12,085 bases of DNA from positions 1-12,085 of the forward strand of contig JAJYSW010000090.1 of the NCBI GenBank assembly GCA_021793335.1, given 5' to 3'. The stretch comes from Actinomycetes bacterium (GTDB lineage: Bacteria > Actinomycetota > Actinomycetes > Mycobacteriales > Micromonosporaceae). Positions 1 through 5,678 of the stretch are shown in pieces; within the stretch, counting starts at the first letter, position 1; each line of letters opens with the position of its first letter. Under the pieces are notes generated by a model. The model saw only the letters and a list, made by a program, of their open reading frames with translations, searched no databases and was not told the DNA's origin. Both the position numbers and the translations under genes were made by a program.

Positions 1-13
1 AGAGCGGAATGCA

Positions 14-57
14 CCGCTGGCTAAGTCTACTCGCGTCCGTGAGGCGACTACCAGCGG
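14..57. other. Long bulged stem-loop downstream of rpsD
   Basis: Positions 14-20 (CCGCTGG) pair perfectly with 51-57 (CCAGCGG). Pairing continues inward through TA (22-23) with TA (49-50) and GTC (25-27) with GAC (46-48), leaving single-base bulges at 21 and 24. This gives 12 pairs closing an 18-nt loop that could pair further weakly. No T-run follows on either strand and no known RNA family was recognised. It may be the end of a leftward or rightward transcript, or a leader of a gene outside the window. Confidence 0.4.
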
Positions 58-90
58 GGAGACCGTGACGGACGGCACTGCCGCGAGCAC

Positions 91-121
91 GAGGCGGCCG
101 CCGCCGGGGCGGGGCCGCCTC
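91..121 (-). terminator. GC-rich hairpin terminator of rpsD
   Basis: GAGGCGGCC at 91-99 and GGCCGCCTC at 113-121 form a perfect 9-bp stem around a 13-nt GC-rich loop. It lies 38 nt past the rpsD stop codon on the minus strand. There is no U-tract, which is common for actinobacterial terminators. A small palindrome, CGGCACTGCCG (73-83), lies just beyond it. Confidence 0.55.
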
Positions 122-158
122 CTCGCGCTCCCTTTTCGAGCAGGGCTCGGCCGGGCGG

Positions 159-764
159 TTACTTCGAGTAGAACTCGACCACGAGCTGCTCGTCGCAGAT
201 CACCGGGATCTGCTTGCGCTCGGGCACCTGGATGAAGCGGGCCACGAGGCCGTCGAGGTGGGACTCGATGTAGGCCGGAGTCTGCTCGCCGGCCCACGCG
301 CCGGCGGCGGCCAGCTGGAACGGCGTCATCGTGCGGGACTTCTTGCGGACCTGCACGAAGTCGTTCGGCTTGAGCCGGTACGAGGGGATGTCGACCTTGC
401 GGCCGTTCACGGTGAAGTGACCGTGGTTGACGAACTGGCGCGCCTGGTAGATGGTGCGCGCGAAGCCGGCCCGGAGCACGAAGGCGTCGAGGCGGGATTC
501 CAGCAGCCCGATCAGCACTTCACCGGTCTTGCCGGGCTTGCGCACGGCCTCGGCGTAGGCGTTGCGCAGCTGGCGCTCGCTGACGTTGTACTGCGCGCGG
601 AGGCGCTGCTTCTCGACGAGCTGGTTCTTATAGTCCGATTCCTTCTTGCGGCCGCGGCCGTGCTGCCCCGGAGGGTAGGGACGGCGTTCCATGTACTTGG
701 CGGCCTTCGGCGTCAGCGCGATGCCGAGGGAACGGGAAAGTTTGACTTTCGCCTTTGCTTCCAA
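159..764 (-). CDS. rpsD: 30S ribosomal protein S4
   Basis: Primary 16S rRNA-binding protein that nucleates 30S assembly (known for the family). The 201-aa product has the N-terminal block RPYPPGQHGRGR (28-39) and an S4 RNA-binding domain at about 91-155, including RLDAFVLRAGFARTIYQARQ and VNGRKVD. It ends PVICDEQLVVEFYSK. It lacks the four zinc cysteines of C+ S4 proteins, as other actinobacterial S4s do. I chose the TTG at 762-764: GGAG lies 6 nt upstream, and the protein then begins MEAKAKVKLSRSLG, aligning with remembered actinobacterial S4 starts of 201-204 aa. The open frame continues upstream to 917, but that stretch is Arg/Pro-rich and not S4-like. The gene stands alone 168 nt after ddl rather than in an rpsM-rpsK-rpoA cluster, as in streptomycetes. 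No clear promoter box was found, so read-through from ddl is possible. Confidence 0.96.
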   Translation of the reverse strand: MEAKAKVKLSRSLGIALTPKAAKYMERRPYPPGQHGRGRKKESDYKNQLVEKQRLRAQYNVSERQLRNAYAEAVRKPGKTGEVLIGLLESRLDAFVLRAGFARTIYQARQFVNHGHFTVNGRKVDIPSYRLKPNDFVQVRKKSRTMTPFQLAAAGAWAGEQTPAYIESHLDGLVARFIQVPERKQIPVICDEQLVVEFYSK

Positions 765-792
765 TGCAATCTCCGGTAATTCATGATCGAGC

Positions 793-805
793 CCCCGATT
801 CGGGG
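793..805 (-). promoter_or_regulatory. Hairpin in the rpsD leader
   Basis: CCCCGATTCGGGG is a 13-bp palindrome about 29 nt upstream of the rpsD TTG codon. In the minus-strand RNA it would form CCCCG/CGGGG closing a 3-nt loop. It could be part of an autoregulatory S4 leader, since S4 represses its own mRNA in other bacteria, or a weak ddl terminator. The sequence does not decide between them. Confidence 0.25.
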
Positions 806-932
806 CACAGGTCGTCTCCGACGTGCGGAAACGCAGGAGTGTCGCGCGCTCGTGCGGCGCGCACACGGGTATGCGGATCGGGCCGCGCACCGGTTCGGAG
901 CGCGGACCACCGGGCAATGGTACGCGCCGAGG

Positions 933-1982
933 TCAGGAACGGCGAGCGCGGGCCGCCGCGAGGGTGACCAGGCGCTCCACCAGGTCCTCGTACTCCATGC
1001 CGGCGGCGGCGAACGCCTGCGGGACGCCGCTCATCGGCGTCATGCCCGGCATGGTGTTGACCTCGTTGAGGTAGACGGTGCCCTCGGCGGTCAAGAAGCA
1101 GTCCACGCGGGCCAGATCGCGGCAGTCGAGCAGCCGGAACACCGTCCTGGCCAATTCCTGGGCCTGCTCGACCACGCCCGCGGGGTAGTCGGGTTTGAGG
1201 TCGAACGGCTCGGGGTCGTCGAGGTACTTCGCCTCGAAGTCGAACCAGCCGTCGGCGCCGGTGGCGAGCACTTCGAGAGGGTAGGTGATCTCCAGATCGC
1301 CGTCGGTCGCGGCGAGGACGCCCATCTCGATCTCGCGGACGTCCATGAAGGCGGTCTCGAAGATGACCTTGTCGTCGACCTCGCGGGCTTTGGCGACGGC
1401 GGCGGCGAGCTCGTCGACGGCCTTCACCTTGCTGATGCCCAGGCTCGATCCGGCCCGGGCGGGCTTGACGAAGAGCGGCAGGCCGAGTTCGCCGACGACG
1501 GCGGGCGCGTCGAACTCCTCGCCGGGTTTGAGGACGGCCCACTTGCCCTGCGGCACGCCTTCGGCGTCGAGCAGCCGCTTGGTGAACTCCTTGTCCATGC
1601 AGATCGAGCTGGAGAGCACGCCCGAGCCGACGTACGGCAGGCCCGCCATCTCGAACAGGCCCTGGATGGTGCCGTCCTCGCCGTAGGGCCCGTGTATCAC
1701 CGGGAAGGCGATCTCGGCCGGAGGCTCGGCCCCGGGGCCGAGTTCGAGGGCGACGGGCTTACCGGAGTCGGCGGTGATCTCCGGGAGCGCGGCGGCGTCC
1801 CCGATGGCGAACGAACTGTCCTCGGGCAGCTGGACCCAGTCCCCGGAGCGGGTGATGCCGACGGCGGTGACGTCGTAGCCGCGTTTGCGCAGGGCTTCGG
1901 CGACTCCGGAACCCGAGGCGCAGGAGACGGGTTGTTCGACGCTGCGCCCGCCGAAGAACACGGCGACGGTTGGCTTAGACAT
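933..1982 (-). CDS. ddl: D-alanine--D-alanine ligase
   Basis: Cytoplasmic ATP-grasp enzyme that joins two D-Ala into the dipeptide used to finish the peptidoglycan stem (family knowledge). At 349 aa it is close to normal length. Visible motifs are GGRS (11-14) with the substrate Glu16, HGPYGEDG (97-104), MDK (129-131), the ATP-binding KPARAGSS (173-180), EAKY (250-253) and LNEVNTMPGMTPMS (305-318). Tyr253 matches Tyr216 of E. coli DdlB. This residue is Phe or otherwise changed in D-Ala-D-Lac ligases, so ordinary D-Ala-D-Ala specificity is inferred. The N-terminal motif reads EQPVS where EHEVS or EREVS is usual. The ATG at 1980-1982 lies inside the end of gpsA, with an 8-nt overlap, so the two genes are probably translationally coupled. 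It is the last gene of the plsC-gpsA-ddl operon. Confidence 0.96.
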   Translation of the reverse strand: MSKPTVAVFFGGRSVEQPVSCASGSGVAEALRKRGYDVTAVGITRSGDWVQLPEDSSFAIGDAAALPEITADSGKPVALELGPGAEPPAEIAFPVIHGPYGEDGTIQGLFEMAGLPYVGSGVLSSSICMDKEFTKRLLDAEGVPQGKWAVLKPGEEFDAPAVVGELGLPLFVKPARAGSSLGISKVKAVDELAAAVAKAREVDDKVIFETAFMDVREIEMGVLAATDGDLEITYPLEVLATGADGWFDFEAKYLDDPEPFDLKPDYPAGVVEQAQELARTVFRLLDCRDLARVDCFLTAEGTVYLNEVNTMPGMTPMSGVPQAFAAAGMEYEDLVERLVTLAAARARRS

Positions 1983-2994
1983 GGTTGGACCTCAAAGTGT
2001 CGGTTTCCGGTTTGGTCTCGCGGCCCATCAGCTCGGCGACGGCGGCCCGGGTGTCGAGTCCTTCATGGCAGACGCGCACGACCGCTTCGCAGATCGGCAT
2101 CTCGACGCCGACCTTGCGGGCCAGGTCGGTGATCGAGCGACAGCTCTTGACCCCTTCGGCGGTCTGCCTGGTGACGCGGGCGGCCTCGTCGAGGGTCGCG
2201 CCGAGACCGAGCTGCTCGCCGAAGGTGTGGTTGCGGGACAGCGGGGAGGAGCAGGTCGCGACCAGGTCGCCGAGGCCGGCGAGGCCGGCGAAGGTGGCGG
2301 GGTCGGCGCCGAGGCGGAGGCCCAGCCGCGTGGTCTCGGCCAGGCCTCGGGTGATGATCGTGGCCTTGGTGTTGTCGCCCATGCCCATGCCGGCGGCCAT
2401 GCCGTAGGCGAGGGCGATGACGTTCTTGGTCGCCCCGCCGAGTTCGCAGCCGATGACGTCGGTGTTGGTGTAGGGGCGGAAGTAGGCGGTGGTGACCGCG
2501 CGCTGGACGGCGACGGCGCGGTCGTGGTCGACGCAGGCGACGACGGAGGCGGTCGGCTGCTCCTCGGCGATCTCGCGGGCGAGATTGGGCCCGGACAGGA
2601 CCGCGACGTGCTTCTCATCGGCGCCGGTGGCCTCGACGATGACTTCGGTCATGCGCGCTGTGGTACCCAGTTCAATGCCTTTCATGAGGCTGAGCAGGGT
2701 CGCGTCGGGGTGGAGGTGGTCGGACCAGGAGGCGAGGTTCTCGCGGAGAGTCTGGCTGGGGACGGCGAGGACGACGATGCCGGCCTCGCGCAGGGCCTCG
2801 GCGGGGTCGCCGGTGGCCCGGACGCCTTCGGGCAGGGCGATGTCCGGGAAGTAGTCGGGGTTGCGGCGGTGCTCATTGACGGCGGCGGCGACGGCCGGGC
2901 GCCTTGCCCAGAGTGTGACAGGCGTGCCCGCGTCGGCGAGGATCTTGGCGAACACGGTTCCCCACGATCCGGCTCCCATGACGGCTGCTCTCAC
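1975..2994 (-). CDS. gpsA: Glycerol-3-phosphate dehydrogenase [NAD(P)+]
   Basis: Reduces dihydroxyacetone phosphate to sn-glycerol-3-phosphate, the backbone for phospholipids (family knowledge). The 339-aa protein opens with the Rossmann motif GAGSWGT (7-13). It then shows LMKGIE (103-108), SGPN (134-137), ELGGATKN with the likely catalytic Lys190, GDNTK (206-210), and GLGDLVATCSSPLSRN (240-255) with Asp243 and Arg254. All are characteristic of bacterial GpsA. The GTG start at 2992-2994 overlaps the TGA of plsC (GTGA, 4 nt), and the Rossmann strand begins immediately after it, so the start is secure. The stop overlaps ddl by 8 nt. Being next to an acyltransferase that uses the acylated product supports a phospholipid role. 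Confidence 0.96.
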   Translation of the reverse strand: MRAAVMGAGSWGTVFAKILADAGTPVTLWARRPAVAAAVNEHRRNPDYFPDIALPEGVRATGDPAEALREAGIVVLAVPSQTLRENLASWSDHLHPDATLLSLMKGIELGTTARMTEVIVEATGADEKHVAVLSGPNLAREIAEEQPTASVVACVDHDRAVAVQRAVTTAYFRPYTNTDVIGCELGGATKNVIALAYGMAAGMGMGDNTKATIITRGLAETTRLGLRLGADPATFAGLAGLGDLVATCSSPLSRNHTFGEQLGLGATLDEAARVTRQTAEGVKSCRSITDLARKVGVEMPICEAVVRVCHEGLDTRAAVAELMGRETKPETDTLRSNHV

Positions 2995-3773
2995 TCGGTC
3001 GGCTCGCTTTCTTCGCGCTGGTGCTTCTTATGTTCGCGGAGGTCGAACAGCGGCGGGGGCTGTTCGCCGCGAAGTTCTGCGACGCCGGCGCGCAGGGCCT
3101 CCATGACCGCGTCGGTGGCGGCGGTGAGGCTCTCGCGGTTGATCTCGGCGCCCTGCCATCGGGAGAGGTCGACGGGGGGCCCGGCGACGACGGTGACGGG
3201 TTTGCGGAGGCCGAGTCGGAACTTGGGTCTGCGGTTGCGGTCGTGGATCGCCAGGGACCCCCATTGGGCGATCGGGATGACGGGCGCGCCGGTGGTCAGG
3301 GCGAGGCGGGCGACGCCGGTCTTGCCGCGCATGGGCCAGCGCTCGGGTTCCTTGGTGACGCTGCCTTCGGGGGCGATGAGGACGGTGCCGCCGGCGGTGA
3401 GGGTCTCGATGGCGGTGCGCAGCGAGTCGGCGGCGTCGCTGCTGCCCCGGTAGACGGGGATCTGGCCGGTGGCCTTGATGATCGGTCCGACGACGGGGAT
3501 CTTGAGCAGGGAGTGCTTGAGCAGGAAGCGGGGGTGGCGGCCGGAGTTGTAGACGTAGTGGGCGACCGGGAGCGGGTCGAAGTCGGAGTAGTGGTTCCAC
3601 ACGAGGATGGCCGGGCCGTCCAAGGGGACGTGGCGCATGCCGGCCCATTTGCGGCGGGTGAGGAGCACCAGGCCGCCTTTGACGATGCCGCCGACGATGC
3701 GGACGCTCGCGCCGAGCCGTTCGCCGCCGGGCCGACGGAAGGCATAGTGCGCCTCGGCCGTCTCTTTGGTCAC
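2991..3773 (-). CDS. 1-acyl-sn-glycerol-3-phosphate acyltransferase (PlsC family)
   Basis: Predicted membrane-associated acyltransferase that converts lysophosphatidate to phosphatidate. The 260-aa protein has the catalytic H(X4)D motif as NHYSDFD (His61, Asp66), GQIPVYRG (103-110) for glycerol-phosphate contact, and APEGSVT (134-140), the counterpart of the usual PEGTR. PVIPIAQWG (164-172) is also typical. A hydrophobic stretch at about 24-38 may anchor it. I chose the GTG at 3771-3773 because AAGGAG lies 7 nt upstream. The frame stays open to 4124, but those 117 codons encode Pro/Arg/Ser-rich sequence with no family resemblance. It is the first gene of the operon with gpsA and ddl. The C-terminus is charged and of unknown function. 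Substrate specificity within the family cannot be read from the sequence. Confidence 0.88.
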   Translation of the reverse strand: MTKETAEAHYAFRRPGGERLGASVRIVGGIVKGGLVLLTRRKWAGMRHVPLDGPAILVWNHYSDFDPLPVAHYVYNSGRHPRFLLKHSLLKIPVVGPIIKATGQIPVYRGSSDAADSLRTAIETLTAGGTVLIAPEGSVTKEPERWPMRGKTGVARLALTTGAPVIPIAQWGSLAIHDRNRRPKFRLGLRKPVTVVAGPPVDLSRWQGAEINRESLTAATDAVMEALRAGVAELRGEQPPPLFDLREHKKHQREESEPTE

Positions 3774-4129
3774 CTGGTCGCTCCTTCTCGGTGATGCCGC
3801 TGCACGGCTCGCGGGCGTCGGCGGGGCCGGTCCGCGGCTCGCAGGGTGCGTCGTGAGAGAGCGGTCTGCGGGCCTTCGTCGGCTCGGTCTGTGGGATCGT
3901 CCGTGTGGAAGCACTCTATAGCCCTTCGCGGCCGAGGAGGGAGACGGGAACCTGGCCGTGGGGTCTGCCTCAAGGTCTGCGACCTGCCGACACGTGTGGT
4001 GATGCCGTCGGTACGGGCCGCTGCGGGATGGGGCCGCTCCGTCCGGCGGCGACGGGCGCCCGGGCGCTCGGACGGCTTCAGCGCCGGATTCCGCGGGGCC
4101 GTGGGCGCGGCTTGCACCGAACACCGAAT
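3774..4129. other. Gene-free upstream region of plsC
   Basis: I see no convincing gene here on either strand; the short frames are Arg/Pro/Gly-rich. On the minus strand TATAGAGT (3920-3913) could provide a -10 box for plsC, with a start near 3908 and a leader of about 135 nt, but no matching -35 is visible. GCGCCCGGGCGC (4056-4067) is a perfect 12-bp palindrome of unknown role. Confidence 0.35.
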
Positions 4130-4140
4130 GATGTCATTAT
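4112..4140 (+). promoter_or_regulatory. Candidate promoter for the small membrane protein gene
   Basis: TTGCAC (4112-4117) and CATTAT (4135-4140) are separated by 17 bp, matching the -35/-10 layout of the housekeeping sigma factor. Transcription would start near 4147, giving a leader of about 68 nt. The -10 lies inside the left arm of the 4130-4157 palindrome, so a protein bound there would block the promoter. Confidence 0.4.
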
Positions 4141-4157
4141 AGAGTCATAATGACATC
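4130..4157. promoter_or_regulatory. Perfect AT-rich inverted repeat, likely operator
   Basis: GATGTCATTAT (4130-4140) and ATAATGACATC (4147-4157) are perfect 11-bp arms around a 6-bp spacer, AGAGTC. The arms are strikingly AT-rich for this genome. The minus strand also contains an exact TATAAT (4141-4136). The size and symmetry fit a dimeric repressor site of TetR, GntR or MarR type (inference). No regulator gene is adjacent. A 5'-UTR hairpin is the alternative. Confidence 0.6.
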
Positions 4158-4214
4158 GATCGCGCCGATGCACTGCGGCGGCGATGACCTCGACCTCGAC
4201 CGGAGTGAATGAAC

Positions 4215-4430
4215 ATGAACTGGCGTCTCCTCGGATGGCTCGCGGCCCTGTTCGGCGGTGCGTTCGTCGCGATCTGGCTCGTCACCACCGTGATCGGATG
4301 GTTCTTCGGAGCCCTCGCGACACTCATCAAGATCGCCCTCGTCGTCGGCGTCGTCGGCGGCCTGATGTTCCTCGGCTGGAAGGCCAAGAACGCCATCGCA
4401 AGCCCGGACCGCAAGCAGATCCGCCGATAG
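4215..4430 (+). CDS. Small two-helix membrane protein, function unknown
   Basis: I do not recognise a named family. The 71-aa product has two hydrophobic stretches, at about 5-29 (GWLAALFGGAFVAIWLVTTV and following) and about 34-54 (ATLIKIALVVGVVGGLMFLG). A basic tail follows, ending DRKQIRR, so a small inner-membrane protein with a cytosolic positive tail is likely. CGGAG at 4201-4205 lies 9 nt before the ATG at 4215 but only 3 nt before the in-frame ATG at 4209, so I prefer 4215. It has its own divergent promoter region with a palindromic operator, and no neighbour is close enough to be cotranscribed for certain. Codon use matches the surrounding genes. It could be a stress-related membrane peptide, but nothing in the sequence shows that. 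Confidence 0.72.
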   Translation: MNWRLLGWLAALFGGAFVAIWLVTTVIGWFFGALATLIKIALVVGVVGGLMFLGWKAKNAIASPDRKQIRR

Positions 4431-4444
4431 CCCGCTTGACGGGC
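4430..4444 (+). terminator. Short hairpin at the stop codon of the small membrane gene
   Basis: GCCCG (4430-4434) and CGGGC (4440-4444) form a 5-bp stem with loop CTTGA, beginning at the last base of the TAG stop. There is no T-run. A weak terminator or mRNA 3'-end stabiliser is possible. The 260 nt that follow, up to the Nudix gene, show no gene. Confidence 0.25.
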
Positions 4445-4691
4445 GCCGCCCTCAGGACACCGGCCCGCCAGGGTGCCGCCACGGGATGCAATGGGGACGG
4501 CGGCGAGCCCATCGCCCCTTGACGGCGCCGACGAAGACCGCCGTGCCCGAGGCGACGCGGCGGCCTTCGCCGTCTCGGCCCCGCGGCTCCCGCGCCCCGG
4601 GCGGCACGCCCGGTTCGGCGCGGACGGAGCGAACGCCGCGGGCCGCATGCTTTAGGAGTGTCGGGGGTTCCCTTCCGAGGCCTGTTCCCAG

Positions 4692-4697
4692 TACGGT
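4692..4697 (+). promoter_or_regulatory. -10 box for a leaderless Nudix mRNA
   Basis: TACGGT fits the actinobacterial TAnnnT -10 consensus and ends 6 nt before the GTG at 4704. Transcription would therefore begin at or next to that codon. The -35 is weak (TTCCCT at 4668-4673, 18-bp spacing). No Shine-Dalgarno sequence precedes the gene. Confidence 0.45.
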
Positions 4698-4703
4698 ATG
4701 AGC

Positions 4704-5591
4704 GTGAGCGGGACACGGAAACGGGTGGCCGCGGCCGGTGGTGTGCTGTGGCGTGCGAGTGGCGGACGCATGGAAGTGGCGGCGGTGTGGCGGCCCCGAG
4801 TCGGCAACTGGTCGCTGCCCAAGGGCAAGCTCGACGACGGCGAGCACCTGTTGACGGCCGCGTGCCGCGAGGTCGAAGAGGAGACCGGTGTGCCGGTCAT
4901 CCCGCAGATGTGGCTGTGCCGCGCCGCCTACGTGCTGCCCAATCCGACCGGGGACGTGTACAAGACCGTCGACTTCTGGTCGATGCGCACCGAGCGGCCC
5001 GACGCGGGTTTCGTGGCCGACGAGGAGATCGGCGAGCGGCGCTGGATGCCCCTGCCCGAGGCCTTCGAGACGCTCACCAGACCACGCGACCAGCAGGCGC
5101 TCAAAGCGTTCACGGCGCTGCCGGCGGTCACCGCCACCGTGCTCCTGGTGGCCCCGGCCGAGATCGAGCCCGAGTTCGACGGGCCGGACGTCGCACGGCC
5201 GCTGAGCCGGAGGGGGCGCGAGCAGGCGGTGCGTCTGGCGGCCTTGACGGCGCTGTACCGTCCCGAACGGGCGCTGAGCGCAACCGGCAGGGCGAGCGTG
5301 CAGACCGTCGAGCCGGTGGCGCGGGCCGTGCGCTGCGAACTGGCGGGCGATTCGGTGTTCGACGCCGAGGCGCACGGGCGCAGCCCGGCTCGCGCCGGCA
5401 CGCGACTGCGGGAAGTGGCCTCGGCCGGTGGTTGCGCGATCGTGTGCGCCGATCCGGAGGTCGTCAGCGACACGGTGGCGATCCTGGCCGATGAGGACGA
5501 TCTGGCGATCGCCGACGTCTCCACTCGCACGGGTCAGGGCTGGGTGCTCTCTTTGGCCGGGCAGCGCCTCATCGGCGTCGAACGGCTCTAG
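4704..5591 (+). CDS. MutT1-like Nudix hydrolase with degenerate C-terminal phosphatase domain
   Basis: Residues 1 to about 135 form a Nudix domain with a perfect signature at 41-63: Gly41, Glu47, then REVEEETGV (55-63). It probably hydrolyses a nucleoside diphosphate-linked substrate such as 8-oxo-dGTP or a dinucleoside polyphosphate. Residues about 140-295 align with the histidine phosphatase half of mycobacterial MutT1: RPLSRRGREQA (165-175), QTVEP (200-204), GQGWVLSLAGQRL (277-289). The catalytic RHG motif that should follow LLV is Ala-Pro-Ala (150-152), so this half is probably inactive as a phosphatase. An ATG at 4698 is in frame, but the -10 box just before it favours the GTG at 4704 (295 aa). 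The position near hup and leuCD is the known mutT1 neighbourhood, but ppk is not present beside it. Confidence 0.85.
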   Translation: MSGTRKRVAAAGGVLWRASGGRMEVAAVWRPRVGNWSLPKGKLDDGEHLLTAACREVEEETGVPVIPQMWLCRAAYVLPNPTGDVYKTVDFWSMRTERPDAGFVADEEIGERRWMPLPEAFETLTRPRDQQALKAFTALPAVTATVLLVAPAEIEPEFDGPDVARPLSRRGREQAVRLAALTALYRPERALSATGRASVQTVEPVARAVRCELAGDSVFDAEAHGRSPARAGTRLREVASAGGCAIVCADPEVVSDTVAILADEDDLAIADVSTRTGQGWVLSLAGQRLIGVERL

Positions 5592-5666
5592 CCCGCCGCT
5601 GCCCCGCCGCTCGACGGCGCCGGCGGTCGCGTCGCGCGGGTACCGTTGCCTCCGCAGCCGCTCGCT

Positions 5667-5672
5667 AGGAGG
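5667..5672 (+). promoter_or_regulatory. Strong ribosome binding site of the alditol oxidase gene
   Basis: AGGAGG lies 6 nt before the GTG at 5679, so it fixes that start over the upstream in-frame ATG at 5646. It is the best Shine-Dalgarno match in the window and contrasts with the leaderless-looking start of the preceding gene. Confidence 0.8.
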
Positions 5673-5678
5673 AATATC

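Noticed and set aside
765..917. N-terminal extension of S4 by 51 residues
   Set aside because: There is no similarity to S4, while the TTG at 764 has GGAG at the right distance and gives the normal family length.
783..2132. 449-codon open frame on the plus strand antisense to ddl
   Set aside because: It is a shadow of ddl, with no family resemblance and no ribosome site. ddl itself is unmistakable.
1885..3453. 522-codon open frame on the plus strand antisense to gpsA and plsC
   Set aside because: Composition is Gly/Asp/Ala-rich, without any recognisable domain, and it mirrors the third-position GC bias of the real minus-strand genes. The minus-strand frames show clear GpsA and PlsC motifs.
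3774..4124. N-terminal extension of PlsC by 117 residues
   Set aside because: The extension is Pro/Arg/Ser-rich and unlike the family, whereas a strong AAGGAG precedes the GTG at 3773.
4519..4547. TTGACG at 4519-4524 as a -35 box for the Nudix gene
   Set aside because: No TAnnnT box follows at 16-19 bp, and it lies too far from the gene. The box at 4692 is a better candidate.
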